This document shows, in pieces, positions 44,040 to 52,434 of a DNA stretch of 64,000 bases; the stretch's first letter is position 1; each line of letters opens with the position of its first letter. A program made the translations under genes and the position numbers. The notes beneath the pieces are model-generated. The model did no database searches. It had not been told where the DNA came from and saw nothing but the letters and a program-made list of their open reading frames with translations. Source of the stretch: Geminicoccus roseus DSM 18922 (GTDB taxonomy: Bacteria > Pseudomonadota > Alphaproteobacteria > Geminicoccales > Geminicoccaceae); the NCBI RefSeq assembly GCF_000427665.1, contig NZ_KE386572.1, positions 4,216,373 to 4,280,372 of the forward strand. Direction: 5' to 3'.

Positions 44040-46232
44040 TCAGGTCGCGTAGTAGCGGGCGTGGCGGACATAGGCGAAGGATCGGTCGTCCAGGCCGTAG
44101 AGGGCCTGGCGGCGCAGGTCGACCGCGGTCAGCACCGCGCCGACCAAGGGCGCCCGGACCTCGCGCAGCTCGGCCACGGCCCGTGCGATCAGCCGGTCGC
44201 CGGTTTTTCCCCAGCGCGCCAGCAGGAGCACGCGGTCCACCGAGCGGGCGAGCAGCTTGGTGTCGGCCACGGCCAGGGCCGGGGCGGCGTCGACCACCAC
44301 CAGGTCGACGTCGCGGGTCAGGGAATGGACGACCTGGCGCAGGCGCTCGCCGCTCTGGCTGGCCAGCGCGGTGCGGCCGGCGGCGCTGCCGGGCAGGATC
44401 CGCAGGCCCGAGCGGCGATCGGTGCGCAGCGCCTGCTCCAGCGTCGCCCGGCCGGCCAGGATCTCCTGCAGGCCAGGGCCCGCCGGCAGGCCCAGCCGCT
44501 CCAGGACCGAAGGGTGGCGGAGGTCGCCGTCGATCAGCACCACCCGCAGCCCCTCCGCGGCGGCCATCCGCGCCAGGGAGATCGCCGTCGTGGTCTTGCC
44601 TTCCTCCGGGACCGCCGAGGTGACCAGCACCGAGCGGCCGCGGCCCTCCGGTCCCTGCGGCGTGGCGAACGGGTCGGTCACCGCCGCCAGCATGTCGCGC
44701 AACGCCTCGCTGTAGCGGCCGAGCGGCTGGTCCAGGGCGACGTCGTGCGGGTGCTGGCGCTCGCGCCGGCTGGAGAGGCGCGGCACCATCGCCACGGTGA
44801 CCAGGCCGGTGATCCGCTCCAGGTCCCGGGCGGTGCGCACCGAGCGGTCGCGGGATTCCAGCAGCCAGGCCAGGAGGGCGGCCAGGGCCAGCGCCACGCT
44901 GCCGCCCACCGCCATGAAGGTGGCGGGCTTGGGGAAGGCCGGGCTTGCCGGCGGGACCGCCTCGGAAACGATCCTGGCGTCCGGGGCCTGGTCGGCCAGG
45001 CGCTGGACGATTTCCTGCGCCTTCAGGTCGAAGGCGTCGAAGGCCTGGCGCCGGGTGCGCGCCTCGTCCTCCAGGCCGGCCAGCTCCTGCCGGCTGCGGG
45101 CGAGCCCGGCGGCGTCGCCCTTGATCGCGTCCAGCTGCGCGGCCAGGCCATCGGCGCGCACCCGCGCCAGCTCCGCCTCCATGTCGAGCTTCTGCAGGAT
45201 CTGGTTCTGCTCGGCGCCGATCCGGCGGGCCAGGTCCTTGCGGCGGCTGCGCAGGTCGACCAGCCTTGGGTGGCGCTCGCCGTACTGGGCCAGGAGGTCC
45301 GCCTCCTCGCGCGCGGCCTGCGCCTCCAGCGCCAGCAGGTTCTGCATCGCCGGGGACTGGGCCGGCTCGGCGCCCAGCAGGCCGGTGCTGCCGTTGCGGG
45401 CGGCTTCCTTCAGCCGCTCGGTGCGGATCGCCCGGGTCTGCGCATCGATCCGGGCGTCGATCAGCTGGCGGGACAGGGCCCCCATCTGCTCCTCGCCGCC
45501 GCCGAAAGACGCGACCAGCACCGGCTTGGCGGCGGCCCTGGCCAGCTCCAGCCGGGTCTCGGCCTGGATCATCGCGTCGCGCATCTGCGTCCGGCGCTGC
45601 CGCAGCCGCTCCTCGACCCGCTCCGCCGCCTCCAGCTTCTGGGCCAGGCGCGCGGTCACGAAGGCCTGGGCGACCTCGTTGGCGACCTGGGCGGCCTTGA
45701 CCGGGTCGTGGGAGCTCCAGGCGATGCCGAACACGTGGCTCTTGCCCTCGCGGCTGCCCTGCAGGCGCTCCAGGAACCGGTCGAGCTGGCGCGCCGGCGG
45801 CTCGCCCTGGACCGGCAGGATCGGCACGTCGGTGGTGGCGGCGGAAGCACCGCCCAGTTCCAGAAGCCAGGCTGCCATCCGGCCGAGCCCCCCGCCGCGG
45901 GCCTCCAGCTCCGCGCCCAGGTCCAGGCGCTGGATGACCTCGCGGGCCATGGCGCGCGACGCGATCTGGCGGATCTGGCTGTCCAGCGTGCCGCCTTCCG
46001 GGGCCGCCACCACCTGGTCGAACCCGTCCGGCCCACCGGCGGTGACCGGCTCGTAGATCACCTCCGCCCGGGCCACGAACACCGGCTCGATCAGCCGCGC
46101 CGCGAGCGCGCCGCCGCCGATGCCCAGCGCCAGCATCAGCGCGCCCAGCGGCCAGTGCCGCCGCACCACCAGCAGCTGCTCGACGATGCCCGGTTCCTCG
46201 GCGGCCGAAGGCTGTCCCCGATCCTGCGTCAT
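44040..46232 (-). CDS. Wzc-like polysaccharide chain-length/tyrosine autokinase
   Basis: A 730-residue inner-membrane protein that controls exopolysaccharide polymer length. A Wzz domain with a first helix (WPLGALMLALGIGGGALAARLI, about residues 20-42) and a long periplasmic coiled coil (about 200-420) leads to a second helix before the kinase. The kinase has Walker A VTSAVPEEGKTTTA, Walker A' VVLIDGDLRHP and Walker B VDLVVVDAAP. The C-terminus has a modest Tyr cluster (YGLDDRSFAYVRHARYYAT) for autophosphorylation. The start at 46232 (MTQDRG) fits better than 46271. No other capsule genes are adjacent. Confidence 0.88.
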   Translation of the reverse strand: MTQDRGQPSAAEEPGIVEQLLVVRRHWPLGALMLALGIGGGALAARLIEPVFVARAEVIYEPVTAGGPDGFDQVVAAPEGGTLDSQIRQIASRAMAREVIQRLDLGAELEARGGGLGRMAAWLLELGGASAATTDVPILPVQGEPPARQLDRFLERLQGSREGKSHVFGIAWSSHDPVKAAQVANEVAQAFVTARLAQKLEAAERVEERLRQRRTQMRDAMIQAETRLELARAAAKPVLVASFGGGEEQMGALSRQLIDARIDAQTRAIRTERLKEAARNGSTGLLGAEPAQSPAMQNLLALEAQAAREEADLLAQYGERHPRLVDLRSRRKDLARRIGAEQNQILQKLDMEAELARVRADGLAAQLDAIKGDAAGLARSRQELAGLEDEARTRRQAFDAFDLKAQEIVQRLADQAPDARIVSEAVPPASPAFPKPATFMAVGGSVALALAALLAWLLESRDRSVRTARDLERITGLVTVAMVPRLSSRRERQHPHDVALDQPLGRYSEALRDMLAAVTDPFATPQGPEGRGRSVLVTSAVPEEGKTTTAISLARMAAAEGLRVVLIDGDLRHPSVLERLGLPAGPGLQEILAGRATLEQALRTDRRSGLRILPGSAAGRTALASQSGERLRQVVHSLTRDVDLVVVDAAPALAVADTKLLARSVDRVLLLARWGKTGDRLIARAVAELREVRAPLVGAVLTAVDLRRQALYGLDDRSFAYVRHARYYAT

Positions 46233-46328
46233 GCCCGCTCTTGCCCCGGTCGACCCATGGCGACGCAGCATAGAAGAAAACCGGAGAAATTCAACCTATG
46301 GTATAATTAGCGCCGGATCCCGGCCGGC

Positions 46329-47813
46329 TCAGTCCGGGACGGGCGGGCGGACCCGCACCACCAGCGGCCGGCAGCGGCGGCGCGCGGCCAGCCGGACGAG
46401 CCGCTCCTGGATTTCCGCCACCCTGGCCGCCTCGAAGCCGCGGGCCTCCAGCGCGGCCGGGTCGAGCTGCAGGTCGAGGAGCCCGTGCAGGATCGCCTCG
46501 GTGGCCGCCTCGCCCGGCAGCGGCTCCAGCGATGTCGGGGGCAGGGCCGGGCCGCCCGGGCGGGCATTGCGCCACGAGGCAAGTGCCCGGACGCTGCCGA
46601 GGTCGAGGTCGCCCAGGAGGGCGAAGGATTCCGCCGGCCCGGCGGCGCCCAGCGCCAGGGAGGTCCGGTCCAGGCCGCAAAGATGCAGGGCGCCGGTGCG
46701 GCGGGCGAGGGCCTGGGCGGCCAGGCCCGCGACCTGCCGCGCCGGCAGCCCCTCCAGGAAGGGGGGCAGCGCCGCGTCCAGGGCGAGCGGGTCGGCGGCG
46801 ATCCCGAGAACCGTGGCGAGCGCCGCCGCCTCGCGGGACGACGCCAGGGCGCGCACCCTGGCGGCACCCAGCGCGTCCACCGCCAATGCGGCGGCCAGGG
46901 GGGCTGCCGGCCCTTCGTCCAGGTCGACCACCACCCCGGCCTGGCCGGAGCCCTGCAGCCGGTCGGACAGGGCCAGGACCAGCGCCTGGTGCAGGGCCGC
47001 CATCTCGTCCAGCGGCGGGGTGCGCCGGGCCGCCTCCACCGATGCCAGCGGCGCGTCGTCCGGCCGTTCCCATCGGGTGACGGTCAGGTCCTGGACGAAG
47101 CCGGGCGCCAGGGCCGCCAGCCGGCGGGCGTCGTCCAGGGCGAACGACATGCCTTCGAACACCTGCCTGCCCCGGCCGCCCAGCAGGTTGACCTGCACCA
47201 GCGGCAGGCCGGTCTCGGTCACCCGGTGCACCGCCTGCTGCAGGCGCCGGTCGAACCCGCCGGTGGCAAACGGCAGCGCGGAGGGGGCGACCAGGATCTC
47301 CGCGCCGGATTCGGCCAAAGCCTCGGCGATGTCGGGCCCGGCCAGGTCCTGGCCGGACAGGACGCCCAGCCGGATCGGGGGCTGGCCCTCCACCGGGAAG
47401 CCGATCGGCCCGGGCACCGGCCCAGGGATGAACCAGGCGTCGCGCCCGTCGCCGGCGACCCTGGCCCGCCAGCCCAGCAGCTCGCCCCGATGCAGCAGGG
47501 CCAGGGCGCTGAACGGCCGGGCCTGCCCCGGCTCGGCATGGGGCAGGCCCACCAGCAGGGCGGGCCCGCCGGCAGCGCTGTCCGCCTGCAGTTCGGCCAG
47601 CGCCCGGGCGGATTCCGCCAGCAAGGCCGCCTGCACGAAGCCCGGCAGCCGCTCGAACGGGCCGGGCCCGGTCAGCGCCAGCTCGGGCAGCACCAGGAGG
47701 TCGGCCCCGGCCGCGGCGGCCTGCGCGCGCAGCTGGCGGATGGTGGCGAGGTTGGCGGCGATGTCGGCCAGGCTCGGGGCGAACTGCGCCAGGGCGATGT
47801 TGATGCGGGTCAA
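46329..47813 (-). CDS. Catalytically dead NAD synthetase-like protein
   Basis: A 494-residue protein that follows the two-domain plan of glutamine-dependent NAD synthetase: nitrilase-like glutaminase first, then a PP-loop synthetase. The start MTRINIALAQFAPSLADIAANLATI and PELALTG (catalytic Glu44) are conserved. The glutaminase Cys place reads GVLSGQDL (Ser153), the catalytic Lys is missing, and the whole protein has no lysine at all. The ATP loop SGGIDS is replaced by VDLDEGP and the later TGNKSE motif by CGLDRTSLA. It cannot be a normal NadE; a regulatory or structural role is possible. It lies 96 bases upstream of the Wzc-like gene on the same strand. Confidence 0.78.
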   Translation of the reverse strand: MTRINIALAQFAPSLADIAANLATIRQLRAQAAAAGADLLVLPELALTGPGPFERLPGFVQAALLAESARALAELQADSAAGGPALLVGLPHAEPGQARPFSALALLHRGELLGWRARVAGDGRDAWFIPGPVPGPIGFPVEGQPPIRLGVLSGQDLAGPDIAEALAESGAEILVAPSALPFATGGFDRRLQQAVHRVTETGLPLVQVNLLGGRGRQVFEGMSFALDDARRLAALAPGFVQDLTVTRWERPDDAPLASVEAARRTPPLDEMAALHQALVLALSDRLQGSGQAGVVVDLDEGPAAPLAAALAVDALGAARVRALASSREAAALATVLGIAADPLALDAALPPFLEGLPARQVAGLAAQALARRTGALHLCGLDRTSLALGAAGPAESFALLGDLDLGSVRALASWRNARPGGPALPPTSLEPLPGEAATEAILHGLLDLQLDPAALEARGFEAARVAEIQERLVRLAARRRCRPLVVRVRPPVPD

Positions 47814-47984
47814 GTCCTGCCCAATCGGGAACGGGGTCCGGCGGCGGCTGGGCGCCGGCGGCGGTTCGAGCAGCGTCCGCGCCGCGGGGCAAGCATCCCG
47901 AGGCGGCCGGGACCAGGGGACGCTTCTCTTTTTTTCCGCATCGCGCTACCCAGTCGCAACTCGTTTTTCGCCGGAGTTCCCTCG

Positions 47985-48110
47985 ATGCGTCCCGCCGTTA
48001 TCCTGGCCATCCTGATCCTGCTCCTGACCCCGGCTTTGGTCCGGATGGTCATGGGCCCGCCCGCGCCCGAGCATATCGAGGAAACCCGCCAGGACGCCGT
48101 TCCGCTCTGA
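47985..48110 (+). CDS. Small single-pass membrane peptide (41 residues)
   Basis: The ORF MRPAVILAILILLLTPALVR then MVMGPPAPEHIEETRQDAVPL starts nine bases after a CCGGAG ribosome site. It has one membrane helix and a short hydrophilic, acidic tail. It stands between the NadE-like gene and tRNA-Arg. The clean helix-plus-tail organisation, distinct from the low-complexity frame upstream, argues that it is real. The function is unknown. Confidence 0.5.
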   Translation: MRPAVILAILILLLTPALVRMVMGPPAPEHIEETRQDAVPL

Positions 48111-48189
48111 TCGCGAATTTCCGTCCAAACAGGGGGTTGCGCCGTCGCCGTCACGGCGCTATCACCCCGCCACGCCGCTAGACGGCTGC

Positions 48190-48265
48190 GCGCCCGTAGC
48201 TCAATGGATAGAGCATCTGACTACGGATCAGAAGGTTAGGAGTTCGAGTCTTCTCGGGCGCGCCA
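48190..48265 (+). tRNA. tRNA-Arg (anticodon ACG)
   Basis: A 76-nt cloverleaf with CCA encoded. The acceptor stem is GCGCCCG/CGGGCGC with discriminator G, the D-arm is GCTCAATGGATAGAGC, the anticodon stem TCTGA/TCAGA encloses loop CTACGGA giving ACG, and the T-arm contains GTTCGAGTC. ACG is edited to ICG and reads CGU/CGC/CGA. tRNA-Arg genes are frequent integration sites, but no duplicated 3' end was spotted by eye. Confidence 0.96.
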
Positions 48266-48821
48266 TTCCCCTCGTTGGATCGGCTGGTTTTTTTCTTCCT
48301 GAGGCTGCTCAGCCCATGGGAAGCGCCATGCCTCCAGACTGCCGCCCATCTGGGTAATCCGCCCTGAAATCAGCGTAGCGCCTGAGTGCGGTCGAGCAGC
48401 TGGGTGGTACTGCCCGCTGCCTTTCGGCAGGCAGACTTCCTGCCGGCCATGGGCCTTGCGGGTTCCATGGGGCGATCCTGGCAGCGCACGACAACAAGCT
48501 GAAGCAAGGCGTCGCCGGCATCATTCGCGTGCGCGGGTTCAGCCCGGCGCGGGTGCCGCATCCGGGTGGCGGCAGATGGTGGAGGTCGGTCGGTTGGTTC
48601 GACCGGCACCGTAGTGGACGGCGGCCGCACCATGTTCGCGTGCCAGATGCACCCATAGGTTGCTCAAGAAATGCGCTGGATGCGCCGGTCGGCGACGGCG
48701 CTGCGCCGTGCCGCCCAGCTTGTGCATCCACCAGGTCGGGGTGACTGAGCCCGATCGGTATACGCTCCGCCCAGCCGGGGGAACCTGCGCCTGAGGCAGG
48801 TCGTGTCGGGTGTCGGTTGAT
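48266..48821. other. Gene-free stretch downstream of tRNA-Arg
   Basis: About 550 bases with several short frames of mixed composition on the minus strand (for example around 48540-48730, with HKLGG and NLWVHLA) but no recognisable domain. It may hold decayed mobile DNA next to a tRNA integration site; I cannot show this. Confidence 0.4.
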
Positions 48822-49508
48822 CTAGGTCAGCGCAGGGGTCCGTTCGGGGTCGAGCTCGTAGCATTCGACGGTCCACATGAAGCTTTGGATGTCGATGTTG
48901 CTGCGAGGTTCGAAATCCTTGAGCTTGTCGGCAGTCAACGTCGCCAGATCGAGAAGACTTTCGTAGACCTCAGGATCGAGCGCTGGCCTGTAGTCACGGG
49001 CGAAGCGGTGGCCGACATTCGCGGCGAACGTGCGGGTCATCGTGGGCTTGAGGAACATGTGGGTCGCCGGCGCCCAGAGGAAGGGCAGGTAGGTGACGAC
49101 CGTCCATTTCTTCAGGCCATGCCCGGCCAGCACCCGCGCGATCTCCTCCAGAGCCGGCTTCATCTCCCCCAGCGCCAGGCGCGCCGCGGCACGGATGAAC
49201 CGGTCGCCATCCGCGCTTCGCAGAAGATCCTCGACTTTTGGCTTCTCGAACTTGTGGTGCAGCAGGTCGGTCGCCCGGAAGGCCTTGATGATCGCGCCAC
49301 CCAGACCGGACCCGGTCGCGGCTTTCTCGACCGGGGCCAGCCTGTCCAGCTCAGTCTTGGCCTTGATCTTGTAGTTGTACTCCCGCTGAGCATAGAGGGG
49401 CGACCGGAAGCCCTGCGGAAAGTGGGCGCGAAACCGGGTGCTGGCGCCGTCGAAGCCCACGAACCGGGGGCTGAGCTTGAGGGCCGTGTGGTTCAGGCGG
49501 TCAGACAT
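48822..49508 (-). CDS. Unknown protein beside tRNA-Arg
   Basis: A 228-residue soluble protein, MSDRLNHTALKLSPRFVGFDGASTRF..., ending ELDPERTPALT. It has well-mixed composition with lysines and aromatics, unlike antisense frames, and its C-terminal part has KPTMTRTFAANVGHRFARDYRPALDPEVYESLLDL and NIDIQSFMWTVECYEL. I do not recognise the family. Its start overlaps the end of a 45-residue gene by eight bases, so the pair is probably an operon. GC content is somewhat below the window average. Confidence 0.65.
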   Translation of the reverse strand: MSDRLNHTALKLSPRFVGFDGASTRFRAHFPQGFRSPLYAQREYNYKIKAKTELDRLAPVEKAATGSGLGGAIIKAFRATDLLHHKFEKPKVEDLLRSADGDRFIRAAARLALGEMKPALEEIARVLAGHGLKKWTVVTYLPFLWAPATHMFLKPTMTRTFAANVGHRFARDYRPALDPEVYESLLDLATLTADKLKDFEPRSNIDIQSFMWTVECYELDPERTPALT

Positions 49509-49638
49509 CTTTAGCTTCTCCACCCTTGACCTGGGCAAGCTTCACATCGCCTTCGGTGATCAAGCCAATGAACGTCGAGCCCTTCGCCAGCAGCCGGAGA
49601 AGGAACCTGCCCATCCGGGCCTCACGTACCGTCTTCAT
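49501..49638 (-). CDS. Small unknown protein (45 residues) upstream of the 48822 gene
   Basis: ATG at 49638 opens MKTVREARMGRFLLRLLAKG and continues to EGDVKLAQVKGGEAKDV, stopping at TGA 49501-49503, eight bases inside the next gene. A GTG at 49677 in the same frame would add 13 residues. It is basic at the N-terminus and acidic in the middle, with one amphipathic helix. Overlap with a well-composed downstream gene supports it. Confidence 0.45.
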   Translation of the reverse strand: MKTVREARMGRFLLRLLAKGSTFIGLITEGDVKLAQVKGGEAKDV

Positions 49639-50033
49639 GCAGTCGTGCTCCAAGATGCCATCATGCGCGTCCTCCACGCGGGTGATCGGGATTCAGATCC
49701 GCAGGCGCTGATTTGAGCGGAGGTTCATCGGCGTCGGGTCGCTGCAGGAACGTTCCCGGCCGGCGCAGCGTTATTCTTGGGGCGATGTTATGAAGATCGA
49801 GCAAAGGTCGGCTGTCCAGGATGCCGGAAAGGAGTGAGTGGTATCCCGGTAGGTTTTCTGGAATGCAACGACACCTGCTCGAGCTATCTATCGGACTCTG
49901 GCCGGAATGGAGGCCGCACCTTCCCCTGCCGATGGAACGGGCGGCGGTGGTGTTGGCGTAGCTTGGTAGGACTGCCCTTCGAATGCCGGGCGGGTGATCT
50001 TCCGCCAGGGAACGTGGCGGCTACACTTGGCGC
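49639..50033. other. Intergenic region with no supported gene
   Basis: About 395 bases separate the unknown pair from the small secreted-protein gene. Frames here are short and Cys/Trp/Arg-rich in a way typical of chance ORFs. It should contain divergent promoters for both sides; none is clear. Confidence 0.4.
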
Positions 50034-50258
50034 ATGACGCTGCACCCTTTGCTCGTTTCCTGCATGGTCGTGCTGGGCCTGGCGGCCGCTGGTTTGCCTG
50101 GGCCGGCCCATGCCGTCGATGCCGGCACCTGCTACACGCTGGGCGACGCGGATGCGCGCGTACTCTGCCTGGCGCGGGCCAGGCGGGATCCGGGCATGTG
50201 CCATGCCGTGCAGCGGGCCGATCTGCGGGCGCAGTGCCTGGCGGAGATCCGCTCGTGA
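50034..50258 (+). CDS. Small secreted cysteine-containing protein
   Basis: A 74-residue protein. A signal peptide (MTLHPLLVSCMVVLGLAAAGLPGPAHA) precedes a 47-residue mature chain with four Cys in TCYTLGDADARVLCLARARRDPGMCHAVQRADLRAQCLAEI. The regular spacing suggests two disulfides or a small helical metal site. The stop overlaps the next gene's ATG by one base, so they are co-translated. The family is not recognised. Confidence 0.6.
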   Translation: MTLHPLLVSCMVVLGLAAAGLPGPAHAVDAGTCYTLGDADARVLCLARARRDPGMCHAVQRADLRAQCLAEIRS

Positions 50259-51196
50259 TGACGCCGTCCTGGCAGCCGGTGATCGCGGAGATGGCGGCGG
50301 CTTCGGATCGCGGGCGGGCGCTCGCCCGGCCCTATACGGACCCCGGGGCGGCTCAAGCGTGGCTGGACGCGCAACCCTGGGTGAGGCAGGTCTGGCCGCA
50401 TACGAGCCGCCGGGAGGTCATCAGCGAGCTTTATCGGGTGATCTGGTGGCGGGCCGTCGTCACCGGCGGAGGCGAGGGCTTCGAGCGGCCAAGCGGGATC
50501 GAGGTCTTCGCGGACGGCCACCTCTGGCCGAAGGACCAGCGGGACATCGAGTTCAGCCAGGGGATGCTGGCCCTCCTGCGCCGCCTGCAGGATGCCGCCG
50601 GCAGCCTCGACCGGGTGCTCGACCGGTTCGAGGAGGCGCTCTATGGCGAGCAGTGGCGCTGGGACATCCAGCACCCGCGCACGCTGGACGGCTACCCGCC
50701 CTTGGACCTGCGCGACTTTGCGGCGGTGCGCCACGAGGTTTTGTGCCGGGCCGGGCATGAGCTCTGGCTGGAACTGACCGGCTGGGAGATCTGGCACGAG
50801 AACCGCGACTGGGGCGTGGGCTTCCTGAAGAGCAGGCGCCCGGGCGGCCATGGCGAGCCGCTGGATCCGGCCGCTTTGCGCGACCTGCTCGAGCGGGCGG
50901 CGCAGCTGCCGGTGCTGCTGGGCCGGGTCCAGCCCCTCTGGCCGTCGATCCTGGCGGCCAAACGCGCCTGCCGCCCGCTGCCGGACGAGCTGCCGGCCGG
51001 GCTGGCGCACCTGCTCCAGGGAGGAGCGGGCGACATGTTCAGGCTCCACTGGCCAGGCGTCGCCGACGAGCCGGCCACCCGGCTGGAACAACTGAGCGCG
51101 GCCTATGTGGCCTCGTTCGGGACGGGCGGCGGCCCATGGTGGCTGGACGGCTGGCGCCTCCTGGCCAAGCATTACCAGAGCGCCACGACATCCTAG
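50258..51196 (+). CDS. Unknown 312-residue protein
   Basis: The sequence MTPSWQPVIAEMAAASDRGRALARPY... is rich in Trp and Leu with many acidic/basic pairs (ELYRVIWWRAVVTGGGEGFERPSG, YGEQWRWDIQHPRTLDGYPPLDLRDF, WLELTGWEIWHENRDWGVGFLKSRR). It looks like a soluble helical enzyme or structural protein, but no motif identifies it. It follows the secreted four-Cys protein with TGATG overlap, so the two may act together. Confidence 0.6.
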   Translation: MTPSWQPVIAEMAAASDRGRALARPYTDPGAAQAWLDAQPWVRQVWPHTSRREVISELYRVIWWRAVVTGGGEGFERPSGIEVFADGHLWPKDQRDIEFSQGMLALLRRLQDAAGSLDRVLDRFEEALYGEQWRWDIQHPRTLDGYPPLDLRDFAAVRHEVLCRAGHELWLELTGWEIWHENRDWGVGFLKSRRPGGHGEPLDPAALRDLLERAAQLPVLLGRVQPLWPSILAAKRACRPLPDELPAGLAHLLQGGAGDMFRLHWPGVADEPATRLEQLSAAYVASFGTGGGPWWLDGWRLLAKHYQSATTS

Positions 51197-51626
51197 GACG
51201 TGCCCGCGCGGGCTGCCGAAGCCGGGGCGCCTGGCGCCCATGGTCGTCAGGCGCGGGGAGCTGGATCGACCGGGGCGGATGGCTGCGGCCCGTGCTTTCG
51301 GAGATAGGCCGCCGTGCCCGAACGCGTCGCCAGCTGTTCCTGGATCCGGCTGGAGGCCCCTGCCGCCAGGCTCCCCGACCGCCGAGCCCCGCCGACGATC
51401 GCCGCGCGATCGAGCCCCTGACCGTTGCATCGTCCAGCGGGCGCTGGTCGGCGACCTTGCACTCGGTCACGTCCGCTGCCAGCCGCTCGGTGGCCGGGAG
51501 CGCCTTCCTCAGGTTGCCGCCGAAGGTCACGATGGTGGCGGCGTGGAGGACTACCCCCCAAATGGAAGGCATGACGCCGGTCCCCGAGCGGCTGGCCGCC
51601 CGAGGCCTGGCCATCCCCGGCAGGGA
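51197..51626. other. Intergenic region with no supported gene
   Basis: A minus-strand frame (starting near 51614) includes SIWGVVLHAATIVTFGGNLRKALPATERL and could be a small gene, but it then runs into Arg/Pro-rich sequence with no stop until inside the neighbouring gene. I would not call it. Confidence 0.4.
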
Positions 51627-52280
51627 TCAGGCGGCGGCGGCCGGCACCGGGGTATGGAGCAGCTGCTGCTCCCACAGATAGGCGATGCCGCTGCCGCCGG
51701 CATGCTGGGCGAACACCTCGGTCATCTTGTTGACCGTCTCGGCCCGGGCCCAGTCGCGCTGCCATTCGGCCGCCAGCGCCATCCACGTCATCATGTTGGC
51801 GCCGGCAGCGATCATGCGCTGGATGGCGACCTGATGGGCTTCCACCGAGACGCCGCCGGATGCGTCGGTGACCACCGTCACGTCCCAGCCTTCGCCCAGC
51901 GCCTGGATCACCGGCATCGCCACGCACACCTCGGTCCACAGGCCGGCGATGATCAACTGCTTGCGTCCGGTCGCCTTGACCGCGTCCACCACCTTCGGGT
52001 CCTCCCAGGTGTTGATGAGCGTGCGGTCGATCACCTCCTGGTTGGGAAAGACCTCGATGATCTGCGGGAACAGCAGGCCGCCGCGCTCGGCCAGCACGCT
52101 GGTCAGGATGGTGGGGACGCCGAACGCCTTGGCGACCTTCGCCAGGGCCGTCGCGTTGTTGACCACCATCTGCGGCTCGTGGCTGTTCAGGTTGGCGAGC
52201 TGGTAGGGCTGGTGGTCGATCAGGACGAGCACCGAATCCTCAGGCCGGAGAAGCGAATCCAGGCCGTTGCGAGGGGTCAT
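51627..52280 (-). CDS. Isochorismatase-family hydrolase (YcaC-like)
   Basis: A 217-residue cysteine hydrolase. The catalytic Asp is in SVLVLIDHQPYQLANL, Lys is near ALAKVAKAFGVPTILTSV, and the nucleophile Cys is in LIIAGLWTEVCVAMPVIQALGEGWDVTVVTDASGG. The FPNQEVIDRTLINTWED segment is YcaC-specific. It is divergent from a LysR regulator with 154 bases between them, the usual arrangement for LysR control. Confidence 0.9.
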   Translation of the reverse strand: MTPRNGLDSLLRPEDSVLVLIDHQPYQLANLNSHEPQMVVNNATALAKVAKAFGVPTILTSVLAERGGLLFPQIIEVFPNQEVIDRTLINTWEDPKVVDAVKATGRKQLIIAGLWTEVCVAMPVIQALGEGWDVTVVTDASGGVSVEAHQVAIQRMIAAGANMMTWMALAAEWQRDWARAETVNKMTEVFAQHAGGSGIAYLWEQQLLHTPVPAAAA

Positions 52281-52434
52281 CAAGACTTCCTTTGCCTGCC
52301 GCCAGGGACGGCGATGAGTGGGTCGGGCGACGTGCGCCAGCGGGCGACGTTGCTCGCCGCATTCTGTTGTTCCTTGCGGCAATGCTGTAGCGCCATGACC
52401 GGACAAGCTGTGTCGCGAAACCGGGAACGTCCGA

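Noticed and set aside
42154-46310. Long open frames on the strands opposite the oxidoreductase and the Wzc-like gene
   Set aside because: Their products are His/Gln/Arg/Gly-rich shadows with no family motifs, while the opposite frames encode clear conserved domains.
48190-48821. Integration site with duplicated tRNA 3' end
   Set aside because: The tRNA-Arg is a common target, but I found no second copy of its 3' end and no integrase gene in the window.
51247-51614. Small minus-strand gene with a membrane-like start (SIWGVVLHAATIVTFGG)
   Set aside because: The frame turns Arg/Pro-rich and lacks a sensible stop; evidence is too weak.
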